From Halieaceae bacterium (GTDB taxonomy: Bacteria; Pseudomonadota; Gammaproteobacteria; Pseudomonadales; Halieaceae), in assembly GCA_003331685.1 (NCBI GenBank), contig QOPK01000030.1:1-16459 (forward strand): 16,459 nucleotides of DNA, written 5' to 3'. Below the pieces are notes generated by a model. That model saw nothing but the letters and a program-made list of their open reading frames with translations, ran no database searches and was not told the DNA's origin. Within the stretch, counting starts at the first letter, position 1. Every line of letters begins with the position of its first letter. Made by a program: the position numbers and the translations under genes. Below, piece after piece: positions 7,585-15,607 of the stretch.

Positions 7585-7608
7585 TTTGATCACCCACCGA
7601 CGCTAGCG

Positions 7609-8367
7609 ATGAGCATCGAGTTGGCAACACCGAATTTTTCCAACGAGCAGATTTGTGCCCACCGGGGCGCCAGCGGAAGCTATCCCGAGAACACTCGCGC
7701 CGCCTTTGATGCTGCGGCCAGTGTTGGCCCCGGGTGGATCGAGACTGACATTCAGTGCCTCGCCGATGGCGAGCTCGTGATCTTTCACGATGACCATTTG
7801 GGGCGCACAGCATCGGGGTCGGCAAAGGTCACCTTACTGTCTTGGCCTGACATGGCTGGACTGGATATTGGCGGCTGGAAGGGCGATGCATTTACTTCAG
7901 AGCGACCCCTGCGCTGCGAGGATTTGATTGCCTGGCAGGCTGAGGCGTCGGACCGACCGGGCATTGTGTGGGAAGTGAAGTGCGACGATGACCCTGCGGC
8001 GGTAGATGCCGCCGTTACGGCCGTCACCCAGCGACTCGCCGATATCGGTGATCATCGTTGTATTGTCTCGAGCTTCAGTCGTGATGTCTTAGTTGCCCTC
8101 AGGCCCCAGTTGCCCGCAATCCCCATGGCGCTGATTGCCGAGGCGTTGCCCGGCGATGGCGTTGCCTTTTGTCAGGAGCATGGGCTGGAAGGGATTCATC
8201 TCGATGGCCATCAGGTCATTCGCGACTCGGCGCGCGCAGCGCTGGAGGCCAACCTAGCGCTGCGCTGTTACACCATCAATGACGTTGAAGAGGCCCAGCG
8301 ACTCGTTGCGCTCGGTGCATCGATGGTCATGACCGATTTCCCCGAGCGATTTTTAGCCCGGGATTGA
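7609..8367 (+). CDS. Cytosolic glycerophosphodiester phosphodiesterase (UgpQ-type)
   Basis: The 252-residue product has the complete GDPD signature: His18-Arg19 in AHRGASGSYPENT, Glu45 and Asp47 in IETDIQ, catalytic His60 in VIFHDDHLGRT, Glu122 in WEVK and a late Asp242 in MTDFPE. Family enzymes hydrolyse glycerophosphodiesters such as glycerophosphocholine to glycerol-3-phosphate and the alcohol. There is no signal peptide, so it acts in the cytosol. It lies 24 bases after the carnitine dehydrogenase gene, so it is probably co-transcribed. Its presence suggests choline or another amino-alcohol is released inside the cell and passed to betaine metabolism. The start at 7609 lacks a clear Shine-Dalgarno sequence. 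Only four bases separate its stop from that of the converging gene. Confidence 0.92.
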   Translation: MSIELATPNFSNEQICAHRGASGSYPENTRAAFDAAASVGPGWIETDIQCLADGELVIFHDDHLGRTASGSAKVTLLSWPDMAGLDIGGWKGDAFTSERPLRCEDLIAWQAEASDRPGIVWEVKCDDDPAAVDAAVTAVTQRLADIGDHRCIVSSFSRDVLVALRPQLPAIPMALIAEALPGDGVAFCQEHGLEGIHLDGHQVIRDSARAALEANLALRCYTINDVEEAQRLVALGASMVMTDFPERFLARD

Positions 8368-8371
8368 CCGT

Positions 8372-9334
8372 TCAGTCGGGCAACGTACCCAAATCAAAGC
8401 CGGTGTCTTCGGGCATGGCTTCGGGCCAGTTGGTCCGCCATACCTCGCGGGACACCGGCCCGACCGGGACCGGGGCGCGCTCAAACCCGGGTTGGCAATC
8501 GGCCAAAGGCGCTACCACCACATCGTGTCGCGGCACGATAAAAAACGGAAAGCTATAGCGCTCCTTACCTGAGACATTCACTACCTTGTGGGGGGTGGAG
8601 GTAAAGTAACCGCCGGACCACAGCTCCAGCAGATCGCCGATATTGACGACCATGGTATTGGGCGGCGCCTCAACCTCGAGCCACTCGGCTTGATCATGGG
8701 GCCGCAACCACAAACCGCCCACCGCGTCTGGGAACAGTAATGTGAGGGCATCGGTGTCCTTGTGCGGATGAATGCCAAAGCCATCGTTCGGATCGCTAGG
8801 CGGATAGTGCAGCAGCGTCATGTTGGTCAGAGGCTGATTAAAGTGCGCCAGGAAATCAGCAACGTCCACCTTCATGATCTCTGCGATCAGAGCAAGTAGC
8901 CGTTGACCGGTGGCCTCGCAGGCCTGCCAAAAGGCCTCGGTGGTTTCCCGCAGACCCGCCGGCTCGCCTGGCCAACGGTTGGGACCATAAAGGTCACAGG
9001 CTGCGCACAGTGAATCGTCGGCCGCGACCTCGGCGTGGAGCTTGTAACCCTCGTACCGGTCGGGCGCGACGCCCTCGGTGTTGGGTGAGAAGAAGCCCAA
9101 AGGGATATAGCCCCGGTAGTTGTCCGGCGTGATGCGTTCATTCAGCTTGTCGGCTAATGGGCGGTCGAAGTAGTCGACTAGATGCTGCCGCAGATCGCTC
9201 ACCAATTCAGCGGGCACGTCATGCCCCTTAACCAGTACAAAGCCGATATCGCAGAGCGCGCGTTCCAGCGTGGGCAGAATCTCCCAATCCTCTCGTTTGA
9301 TATCAATCGTCGGGATGGCGAGCGATGCGGGCAT
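8372..9334 (-). CDS. Isopenicillin-N-synthase-like Fe(II)/2-oxoglutarate dioxygenase
   Basis: The 320-residue protein has an N-terminal DIOX_N-type segment (IPTIDIK at 7-13, then GFVLVKGHDVP at 31-41) and a C-terminal 2OG-Fe(II) oxygenase core. Iron ligands are His191 and Asp193 (PHKDTDALTLLF) and His249 (STPHKVV); Arg259 and Ser261 in RYSFPFF form the RxS pair that binds 2-oxoglutarate. Bacterial members of this group act on diverse small molecules and the substrate cannot be read from sequence. The gene is transcribed against gene set A, converging within four bases, and diverges from set B across a 195-base gap. It may share regulation with set B. The start is taken as the ATG at 9334; no strong ribosome binding site precedes it. 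Confidence 0.92.
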   Translation of the reverse strand: MPASLAIPTIDIKREDWEILPTLERALCDIGFVLVKGHDVPAELVSDLRQHLVDYFDRPLADKLNERITPDNYRGYIPLGFFSPNTEGVAPDRYEGYKLHAEVAADDSLCAACDLYGPNRWPGEPAGLRETTEAFWQACEATGQRLLALIAEIMKVDVADFLAHFNQPLTNMTLLHYPPSDPNDGFGIHPHKDTDALTLLFPDAVGGLWLRPHDQAEWLEVEAPPNTMVVNIGDLLELWSGGYFTSTPHKVVNVSGKERYSFPFFIVPRHDVVVAPLADCQPGFERAPVPVGPVSREVWRTNWPEAMPEDTGFDLGTLPD

Positions 9335-9451
9335 TCGGCTGGGTTTCCATGGCGATCTCAGAGCGGGTAGCGGCGCACAGACTGTTGTGTGCCTGCGGCG
9401 AATCTTCGACGAGCGAGGGTGGGGCTGTAAAGCGGCTGATTCGCCGGCGGA

Positions 9452-9461
9452 TTAGCGCTAA
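9452..9461. promoter_or_regulatory. 10-base perfect palindrome in the divergent 9335-9529 gap
   Basis: TTAGCGCTAA is a perfect palindrome. Its centre is about 52 bases (close to five helical turns) from the centre of the palindrome at 9502-9516. A ten-base palindrome alone could be chance; the spacing to the stronger one makes it worth recording. The remainder of the gap shows no gene. Confidence 0.25.
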
Positions 9462-9493
9462 GTTCGGGCTTCCCTCCCATCTCAATCAGTCGG

Positions 9494-9499
9494 CATAAT
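9494..9499 (+). promoter_or_regulatory. Candidate -10 element for gene set B
   Basis: CATAAT matches five of six -10 consensus bases and would place the transcription start near 9506, about 24 bases before the ATG at 9530. The -35 region is poor (TTCCCT at 9470-9475, 18-base spacing), which suggests an activator-dependent promoter or that another promoter is used. Confidence 0.35.
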
Positions 9500-9501
9500 C
9501 T

Positions 9502-9516
9502 TGCCCAAATTGGGCA
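9502..9516. promoter_or_regulatory. 15-base palindrome over the expected start of transcription of set B (candidate operator)
   Basis: TGCCCAA, a single A, then TTGGGCA: seven-base arms match perfectly. It begins three bases after the candidate -10 box and ends 13 bases before the first ATG of the phosphodiesterase-betA-transporter set. That position is classic for a repressor operator. The cognate regulator is unknown; no regulator gene is in the window. It could also fold as a small hairpin at the 5' end of the transcript. Confidence 0.45.
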
Positions 9517-9529
9517 CGGGTAAACCGCC

Positions 9530-10510
9530 ATGCTGAACCTCTGGCGCTACAGGGCTGCACTGATCTGCCTTTCGCTGTTATTGCTTCATGGCTCGGCGCA
9601 GGCCGAACCCGCGCCGAGCCCCAAAGTGGTGTTCGTGATTGTCGATGGTATTCCGGCGGACGTGATTGAGCGGGTGCCCACGCCGGCAATTGACGCCATT
9701 GCCGCGGGAGGTGGGTACATCCGCGCTACCGTGGGTGGCCCGGTAGGCACATCGGGTGAAACGCCCACGATCTCAGCGCCGGGCTACATGAGCCTAGTGA
9801 CGGGCACCTGGGCGAATAAGCACAATGTTTACGACAACTACGGCATCAGCCCAGATTATGACTATTGGAATCTCTTTCGGCTTGCACGTGATCAAAAGCC
9901 CGAGCTGCGGTTGGGCATTTTTTCTACTTGGACTGACAACCGCACAGTGCTCCTAGGGGAGGGGTTGGCCGGGGCGGGCAACTGGCGATTTGATGTGGTT
10001 GTGGATGGTCTCGAAGAGGATGAGACACGATTCCCGCCCCAGCCGCTGGATGCACAGATTGCCGATGTTGATGACGCAGTGAGCCGCGAGGCAGCCCGAC
10101 TCATTGAGTCCGAGAGCCCCGATGTGTCATGGGTGTATCTGCAATACACCGACGACGTGGCCCATGAACATGGTGATAGCCCGGAGCTCGATCAGGCGGT
10201 AGTCGATATGGATGCGCGGGTGGGCTTGATCTGGTCTGGCGTGAGGGCCCGGCAAAAGGCGTTCGATGAAGATTGGTTGATGATCATCACCACGGATCAC
10301 GGGCGCGATGCAGAAACCGGCCGTGACCATGGAGGACAGACGGAGCGCGAGCGCACCATTTGGATCGCCACCAATAGTCAGCGACTCACGCCAGACTTTC
10401 ATGCGATGCCCGAAATCGTCGACATCTATCCTTCTATCGCCACGCACTTGGGGATTACTATCCCTGAACAGGTCGCGCGCCACCTCGATGGCGCGTCGTT
10501 TATCCAATAG
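9530..10510 (+). CDS. Exported alkaline-phosphatase-superfamily phosphodiesterase (nucleotide pyrophosphatase/ENPP type)
   Basis: The 326-residue product carries a clear signal peptide ([19 protein letters not shown], cleavage after AQA at 25). Metal-binding landmarks of the ENPP branch are present: Asp39 in VIVDGIP, the nucleophile region [13 protein letters not shown] with Ser82 where most relatives have Thr, DDVAHEHG (208-215), TTDHGRD with Asp256-His257, and His267 in DHGGQTE. It should hydrolyse a phosphodiester or phosphomonoester in the periplasm. ENPP6 in mammals is a choline-specific glycerophosphodiesterase, and the choline dehydrogenase gene begins eight bases downstream, so a choline-phosphodiester substrate is a reasonable inference but not shown. 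First gene of set B, just behind the candidate operator. Relatives also include nucleotide-directed enzymes. Confidence 0.85.
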   Translation: MLNLWRYRAALICLSLLLLHGSAQAEPAPSPKVVFVIVDGIPADVIERVPTPAIDAIAAGGGYIRATVGGPVGTSGETPTISAPGYMSLVTGTWANKHNVYDNYGISPDYDYWNLFRLARDQKPELRLGIFSTWTDNRTVLLGEGLAGAGNWRFDVVVDGLEEDETRFPPQPLDAQIADVDDAVSREAARLIESESPDVSWVYLQYTDDVAHEHGDSPELDQAVVDMDARVGLIWSGVRARQKAFDEDWLMIITTDHGRDAETGRDHGGQTERERTIWIATNSQRLTPDFHAMPEIVDIYPSIATHLGITIPEQVARHLDGASFIQ

Positions 10511-10518
10511 GGACAGGC

Positions 10519-12231
10519 ATGAATCAATCGCCCGTGAGCGATTACGACTACATTGTTATCGGTGCCGGTTCGGCAGGCTGCGTGCTCGCCAATCGGCTGA
10601 GTGAAGATCCCGCGCGTTCGGTGCTGCTACTCGAGGCAGGCAAGGATGACCGCAGCCTATTCATCCGCATGCCCACGGCTTTGTCGATCCCCATGAACAC
10701 GCCGCGCTTCAGCTGGGGCTATTGGGGTGAACCCGAGCCCGGGCTCGATGGGCGTCGCATGGATTGCGCTCGAGGCAAAGTGCTGGGGGGCTCTTCAGCG
10801 ATTAACGGCATGGTTTATGTCCGCGGGCACGCCGATGATTTTGATCAATGGGTTGAGGCAGGGGCCACCGGCTGGAGCTACGCCGACTGCCTGCCTTACT
10901 TTAAGCGCGCAGAGCGTTGGATGGGTGGAGAAGATGCCTACCGGGGCGGTGAGGGGCCGGTCGATACCTGTAACGGAAACAATATGAAAAACCCCCTCTA
11001 CACGGCGTTTATTGCGGCAGGAGAGGAGGCGGGGTACGGCCGCACTGAGGACTACAACGGGTACCGTCAGGAGGGCTTTGGCGCCATGCACATGACGGTG
11101 CGGCGCGGTGAGCGATGCTCAACGGATTGGGCGTACCTGGCGCCCGCTCGCAAGCGGCCCAACCTCACTGTGGTAACCGAGGCCGAGGTCGACAAGTTGA
11201 CCCTGTCGGGCAAGCAGGTCACGGGAGTTCGGTATCAGCGCAGAGGCGAGATGTGTGAGGCGTCTGCCCGCCGAGAGGTGATTTTGAGCGCCGGGTCGAT
11301 TGGTTCGCCTGCGATTTTGCAGCGCTCCGGCGTTGGCCCTTCGCACGTGTTGGCTGAGGCAGGTGTGCCGGTACAGCACGAGTTGCCGGGTGTCGGTGAG
11401 AACCTGCAGGACCACCTGGAGGTGTATTTTCAGTACCGGTGCAAAGCAGCCATTACGGTGAATGGTCATCTTGGCTGGTTGGCCAAGCTGCGTATCGGTG
11501 TGCAGTGGGTGCTGACCAAAACCGGGCTGGGTGCGACCAATCACTTTGAATCCTGTGGTTTTATTCGCTCACGCGCGGGGCTGGCCTCGCCTGACATCCA
11601 GTATCACTTTTTGCCCGCCGCGATCCGCTACGACGGAAAGGCAGCCTTCGAAGGCCACGGATTTCAGGTGCATGTGGGGCCCAACAAACCCGAGAGTCGC
11701 GGCACGGTCCGTATCTCTGGCCCCAATGCAAGAGATGAACCCAAGATTCTCTTTAATTACCTCGCTACCGAGCAGGACCGCCAGGACTGGCGCACCTGCC
11801 TGAGACTCACGCGAGAGATTCTTCAGCAGCCTGCGCTCGATGATTACCGCGGTGACGAGATCCAGCCGGCGGTTGATTTGTCGGATGACGACGCGATCGA
11901 CCGCTGGGTGCGCGACAACGTCGAGACGGCGTATCACCCTTCCTGCTCTTGCAAGATGGGCGCGGCAGACGACGCCATGGCCGTGGTCGACCCCGAGTGT
12001 CGTGTGCGCGGCCTCGATGGACTCCGCGTCGTCGACTCGTCGATCTTCCCGACCATTCCCAACGGCAACCTCAATGCGCCGACCATCATGGTGGCCGAGC
12101 GAGCATCTGATCTGATTCGTGGCAAGATCCCGGTGCGCGAGGAGGTGACCGTCTGGGAGGCGCCCGAGTGGCAGCACCGGCAGCGCGAGGGCGCGCCGGT
12201 GCGACCGGTTCCCGCGGGCCCCGCCGCATGA
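10519..12231 (+). CDS. betA: Choline dehydrogenase (GMC oxidoreductase)
   Basis: This 570-residue protein oxidises choline to betaine aldehyde and on to betaine, passing electrons to the respiratory chain. The FAD dinucleotide loop is GAGSAG (15-20), followed by the GMC signature [13 protein letters not shown] (86-98). The C-terminal active site shows [11 protein letters not shown] with catalytic His473 and Asn517 in [11 protein letters not shown], with the 44-residue His-Asn spacing of choline-oxidising GMC enzymes. From memory, long blocks match E. coli BetA closely (for example [15 protein letters not shown] and NHFE...GFIRSR), which distinguishes it from generic alcohol dehydrogenases. 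AGGGA overlapping the upstream stop gives a good ribosome binding site five bases before the ATG. A transporter gene follows. No betaine aldehyde dehydrogenase (betB) or betI regulator is adjacent. A related alcohol as substrate remains possible. Confidence 0.92.
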   Translation: MNQSPVSDYDYIVIGAGSAGCVLANRLSEDPARSVLLLEAGKDDRSLFIRMPTALSIPMNTPRFSWGYWGEPEPGLDGRRMDCARGKVLGGSSAINGMVYVRGHADDFDQWVEAGATGWSYADCLPYFKRAERWMGGEDAYRGGEGPVDTCNGNNMKNPLYTAFIAAGEEAGYGRTEDYNGYRQEGFGAMHMTVRRGERCSTDWAYLAPARKRPNLTVVTEAEVDKLTLSGKQVTGVRYQRRGEMCEASARREVILSAGSIGSPAILQRSGVGPSHVLAEAGVPVQHELPGVGENLQDHLEVYFQYRCKAAITVNGHLGWLAKLRIGVQWVLTKTGLGATNHFESCGFIRSRAGLASPDIQYHFLPAAIRYDGKAAFEGHGFQVHVGPNKPESRGTVRISGPNARDEPKILFNYLATEQDRQDWRTCLRLTREILQQPALDDYRGDEIQPAVDLSDDDAIDRWVRDNVETAYHPSCSCKMGAADDAMAVVDPECRVRGLDGLRVVDSSIFPTIPNGNLNAPTIMVAERASDLIRGKIPVREEVTVWEAPEWQHRQREGAPVRPVPAGPAA

Positions 12232-12241
12232 TGGCCCGCCG

Positions 12242-13372
12242 TTGAACGCCATTCTCTCCATCGCCATCGCGCTGACCACGCTGACATCGCTCTTATTGGT
12301 ATTGCGTTACGGCAATACCCGCATCGAGGGCAGTGCCCCCATGCCGCTGGTGACGTTTCTGGCGGTATTGTTTACCTCGGGGCTCGATGTCGGCCTGTTG
12401 ATGTTCCCCATGGTCGACTTCGAGATTTTTGCCAGCGAGCCCGATTACGCCTTTTCCAATCCGTTGGCCCTGGAGTTCGGCTTCTGGGGCTTTCTGGTCT
12501 GGGGTTTTTATTTTCTCACCACCTTTTACTTTTGCGTGGTTGAGCCCCGATTGCAGCTCTTTGAGATTCCGGCGATCAAGCTGATCAATAACTTCACCAT
12601 CATTGGCACTTGCGCCTTCACCGGCTACCTGTTTTTGCATTACCTGCCCGGTTACATCGAGGGCATTCCCGACGCCGTGCGTTATGGCTTAGTGGCAGGA
12701 ACGGTGCTGGTCGCGGTGATCTCCAGTACCCAGATCCGCTTTGTGAAGGCGCTCAGTCTGGCCTCGAGCGGGCTGTTCTTTGCATTAATTGCGGGGTCTT
12801 TCATGGCATCCGGGATGGGGGTTTCGGGCTTCGCGGATACGGTCGGCCAGCTGGGCGATTACTTCGGTCAACTGCCGCGCTTTGTGTTTCCCATCAATGA
12901 TTACCATGCGTTTTATCTGTTCTGGTGGTTTGCCTGGAGCATCATGATCGGCCAGTTCGTCTCGCGTTTTGTGAGTGGCTTCACAGCCTGGCAGTTGCTG
13001 CTCTTACTACTGGTTGTGCCGTCTATCCCGATCGCGCTCTGGTTCTCGGTGCTGTATTGGTATTTCGCCAACAACATCTCGATCGCGGGGCTGATGAGCT
13101 GGACCATGATGGGTGTGGGCATCTTGTTTGTGGTGAATTCACTCGATTCGTTGACCCGGCTTTACACCCAGAATATTGGGCTAACCGTGGACGCACTCGG
13201 CACCAAGCGCTACGTGGCAGTGAACTGGGTGATCCTGTTTGCGCTGGTCATGGCCTTCCAGTTCACGCCGTTCAAAATCGAATGGGTGGGCTTGGTGGTG
13301 GTGGGTATCTATGCCGCGATTTATATCTTGGTCCTTCTGCGCCGGGCCGCCCTGCGATCAGTCCCCGCCTGA
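12242..13372 (+). CDS. Compact BCCT-like transporter, probable choline/betaine/carnitine uptake
   Basis: The 376-residue protein is almost entirely membrane segments (about ten to eleven; clear ones at 2-22, 35-57, 80-99, 114-134, 146-162, 172-193, 222-243, 250-275, 283-302, 325-342, 346-367). Three landmarks align with the betaine/choline/carnitine transporter family: LFTSGLDVGLLMF (43-55) where BCCT proteins have the glycine-rich GMGIG/GMGID segment of TM3; FWWFAWSIMIGQFVSRFVSG (227-246), matching the family tryptophan box with Trp228, Trp229 and Trp232; and LFVVNSLDSLTRL (295-307), where relatives have TSADS. It lacks the first two helices and cytosolic tails and is far below the usual 500 or more residues. 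Placement ten bases after betA supports choline-type uptake. The TTG start keeps the first helix; the next in-frame ATG (12341) would remove it. There is no clear ribosome binding site, so coupling to betA is likely. Confidence 0.72.
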   Translation: MNAILSIAIALTTLTSLLLVLRYGNTRIEGSAPMPLVTFLAVLFTSGLDVGLLMFPMVDFEIFASEPDYAFSNPLALEFGFWGFLVWGFYFLTTFYFCVVEPRLQLFEIPAIKLINNFTIIGTCAFTGYLFLHYLPGYIEGIPDAVRYGLVAGTVLVAVISSTQIRFVKALSLASSGLFFALIAGSFMASGMGVSGFADTVGQLGDYFGQLPRFVFPINDYHAFYLFWWFAWSIMIGQFVSRFVSGFTAWQLLLLLLVVPSIPIALWFSVLYWYFANNISIAGLMSWTMMGVGILFVVNSLDSLTRLYTQNIGLTVDALGTKRYVAVNWVILFALVMAFQFTPFKIEWVGLVVVGIYAAIYILVLLRRAALRSVPA

Positions 13373-14644
13373 ACTCCCAAGATCCGTGAGCGCCTGATAC
13401 GTCGCCACTTTCAGACCAAAGCGATGTCGGTCGCTGTGCGGTGTGCCCAGCACCTGGGTCATAAAGACGACAACGAGATCTTCCTCAGGGTCTATCCAGA
13501 ACTTGGTGTTGGCGATACCGCCCCAGGAATACTCGCCCTGAGAGGAGATCACCCCCACTTGTGCAGGGTCTGTAATGACGCCGAAGCCCAGACCGAAGGA
13601 TTGGCCCGGATAGAGGTGAGAAGCGGGGTATTCGCCTGCGCCGTTATCGCGGACCTCGGGGGTCAAGCGCGCCATCGTCATCGCCTGCACCGTCTTGGGT
13701 CCGAGAATGCGCGTGCCATCCAGACTGCCGCCGCGGCGCAGCATTTCGCAGAAGCGCCAGTAGTCCCGTGCCGTCGAGATCAAACCGCCACCGCCTGAGA
13801 AAAGCGTGACGCCGGAGCGCGGTGGCAGCAGCTCAGCGGGCATTGAATTCATCTCTTGCTCTTCGCGGTTCCAAAGATGGCTACCCGCCATGCGCGGTGT
13901 TTTGTCATCGGGTACATTGAAAAACGTGTCGCGCATATCAAGCGGTTCGAAAATACGCGTTTGGAAAAAGTTCTCCAAGGTTTGCCCGCTTAGGCGCTCC
14001 ACCAGCGCACCCAGCACGTCAGTTGCCACGCTGTAGTGATAGCGAGCGCCCGGTTCAAAACGCAGGGGTAGGTTCGAGAGCTTGTCGATATAGGTTTTGA
14101 GATCCGGGCTTTGGCGCAAAGCGGCGTCGCGGTAAGCACGCTCTACAGGGTGCTCAATGTGCCAGCCGTTGGTAAGGCCCGCGGTATGGGTCATTAAGTG
14201 TTCGATGGTCATCTGACTCCGGGTTGGAACCAGCTCTCCATCGATTGAGAGCAGCATATTTGCGAGTTCCGGCAGGTATTTAGCCACCGGATCTCCAAGG
14301 TGGAAGGCGCCTTCCTCATAGAGAATCATCGCCGCAACGGTGGTGATCGGTTTGGTCATGGAAAAGATGCGGAACAGCGCATCGGTCTCCATAGGTCGAT
14401 CATCCTCGAGTCCGTAGCGGCCGGCTGCCTCAAAGTGCACGACCTGTCCATGACGCGCGACCAGCGTCACAGTGCCCACTAAATTCCCGTCGGCAATCTC
14501 GCGGTCGACAAACTCGGTGATCTTGCTTAGCCGGTCGGCAGAGAACCCAACCACCTCAGGCTCAACTATGTTGATCTCGGCTGCTTGGGCCCGCGTCGCC
14601 AGTAGCGAGAGGAGTAACAGGTGTAACAGCGCTCGGATAGTCAT
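13358..14644 (-). CDS. Exported serine hydrolase, beta-lactamase fold (class C/esterase EstB-like)
   Basis: The 428-residue protein has a signal peptide (MTIRALLHLLLLSLLATRAQA, cleavage about 21) and a penicillin-binding/beta-lactamase domain. The SxxK motif is Ser95-Met-Thr-Lys98 in FSMTKPI, the second motif is Tyr204-Ser-Val in RYHYSVATDVLG, and WGG (374-376) stands near the third motif. The DIEHL-like MTHTAGLTNGW region (151-161) and length fit serine hydrolases and esterases rather than true cephalosporinases. It probably hydrolyses an ester, amide or D-amino-acid peptide outside the cytoplasm; I would not infer antibiotic resistance. Its last 15 bases overlap the end of the converging transporter gene. 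Upstream, a 118-base gap separates it from the PhyH gene and contains a possible -35 (TTGACT, leftward, 14706-14711) with no good -10. Confidence 0.92.
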   Translation of the reverse strand: MTIRALLHLLLLSLLATRAQAAEINIVEPEVVGFSADRLSKITEFVDREIADGNLVGTVTLVARHGQVVHFEAAGRYGLEDDRPMETDALFRIFSMTKPITTVAAMILYEEGAFHLGDPVAKYLPELANMLLSIDGELVPTRSQMTIEHLMTHTAGLTNGWHIEHPVERAYRDAALRQSPDLKTYIDKLSNLPLRFEPGARYHYSVATDVLGALVERLSGQTLENFFQTRIFEPLDMRDTFFNVPDDKTPRMAGSHLWNREEQEMNSMPAELLPPRSGVTLFSGGGGLISTARDYWRFCEMLRRGGSLDGTRILGPKTVQAMTMARLTPEVRDNGAGEYPASHLYPGQSFGLGFGVITDPAQVGVISSQGEYSWGGIANTKFWIDPEEDLVVVFMTQVLGTPHSDRHRFGLKVATYQALTDLGSSGGD

Positions 14645-14716
14645 CGATTCAGTGCTTTCAAAATTGCGTAGTTCGGCCGAGCACTGTTGTGGATGCCACT
14701 CTTCAAGTCAATGTCA

Positions 14717-14749
14717 GCTGAGGTTATCCAGCCTGCTTAAGCCCTCAGC
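14717..14749 (-). other. Possible transcript hairpin between the PhyH and serine hydrolase genes
   Basis: GCTGAGG (14717-14723) and CCTCAGC (14743-14749) form a perfect seven-base stem with a 19-base loop. There is no T-run after it in either direction, so it is not a convincing intrinsic terminator. It may be an attenuating or processing structure in the leftward transcript, or chance. Confidence 0.2.
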
Positions 14750-14754
14750 CGTAG

Positions 14755-14771
14755 GAGCGCATTCAGCGCTC
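14755..14771 (-). other. Hairpin spanning the PhyH stop codon
   Basis: GAGCGC and GCGCTC form a perfect six-base stem around a five-base loop that contains part of the PhyH stop codon. It is GC-rich but lacks a T-run, so a factor-independent terminator is not supported. It may stabilise the 3' end of the message. Confidence 0.2.
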
Positions 14772-15578
14772 TGCACCGTAGACCGACCGGTGCGCCTCAA
14801 AGTGGGTGTTCGCGCGATAGCCTGCCTGACGATACGAGAAATACACCATGCTGCGTCGGCTATCTGATGCGTTACCCAGCCCTCGGTGCAGCATGCGGTC
14901 ATCGAAGATCAAGCAGGAGCCTGGGGCAAGTGCAGACGAGAACCCTTCGGGCGCCGCTTGCTCAGCCTCGGTCACCAGCTGTTCAGGCACCGTTGTCTCA
15001 TGCTGATACACCAGTTCATCGCTCACCAGAGCCGGGTTCCGCAGGTGATTGGTCAGCTGGTGCGAGCCCTTTGCTAACTCGGTGGGACCCATTGCCAGTG
15101 GCGTATGATGGAGTGCGACCATGACATTGAGTGCATGGGGCGGAAGATGATCTTTACTGACGTGGGGTGAGTCGATATGCCAGCACTGAGCAGGGCTGCC
15201 TGGATCAGAATACACCACGCCGCTAAACGAATGCTCGGCATCCTCGCCCAGCACAGCGGCAATTAGCGGCCACCAGGGTAGAGCGCGATCATCAACGCCA
15301 AACTCATCAGGTGAGATCGGAATGTCCCAGCGCCCGGGCGAGCGCTGCACGACCTCGTCGAAGCCTGCGGCGCTGCCAATGCCGATGGGTTGCGTGCCCA
15401 ACGCTGAGATAACCTGATCGCTGCGACCCAGTGAAACCTCTAGCAGATGGGCAACAAACTCGGGGTCGCACAAGCCCTCGATCAATAGGAAGCCGTCTTC
15501 TTCGAGCTGCTGTCGGGCGTCGACGAGTGGCTTTTCAGGAGCCAATCTGCCTAAAGCCTGTGTGCCGGTATCGTTCAT
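14763..15578 (-). CDS. Phytanoyl-CoA dioxygenase (PhyH) family Fe(II)/2-oxoglutarate oxygenase
   Basis: From the ATG at 15578 the protein is 271 residues, a normal PhyH length. Iron ligands are His134 and Asp136 in CWHIDSPHV and His231 in FDDRMLHRGLGNAS; Arg241 or Arg242 in SRRSMVYFSY should bind 2-oxoglutarate. The GPTELAKGSH segment (164-173) is typical of the family. An upstream in-frame ATG at 15740 would add 54 arginine-rich residues that overlap the FAD oxidoreductase gene and look unlike protein, so it is rejected. Bacterial PhyH proteins hydroxylate many small molecules; the substrate here is unknown. It follows the FAD-dependent oxidoreductase gene by 29 bases, and the two are probably one transcript. 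Confidence 0.92.
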   Translation of the reverse strand: MNDTGTQALGRLAPEKPLVDARQQLEEDGFLLIEGLCDPEFVAHLLEVSLGRSDQVISALGTQPIGIGSAAGFDEVVQRSPGRWDIPISPDEFGVDDRALPWWPLIAAVLGEDAEHSFSGVVYSDPGSPAQCWHIDSPHVSKDHLPPHALNVMVALHHTPLAMGPTELAKGSHQLTNHLRNPALVSDELVYQHETTVPEQLVTEAEQAAPEGFSSALAPGSCLIFDDRMLHRGLGNASDSRRSMVYFSYRQAGYRANTHFEAHRSVYGAER

Positions 15579-15607
15579 ATGTATCGGGTGATGGGTGGGG
15601 CGAGCCG

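Noticed and set aside
11569..12279. Long leftward open frame (236 codons) opposite betA
   Set aside because: It lies wholly antisense to a strongly conserved choline dehydrogenase; its arginine- and histidine-rich product looks like a shadow of GC-rich codons and matches no fold I recognise.
13358..14644. Serine hydrolase as an antibiotic-resistance beta-lactamase
   Set aside because: The motifs fit the broad serine hydrolase/esterase group; nothing in the sequence or context indicates resistance.
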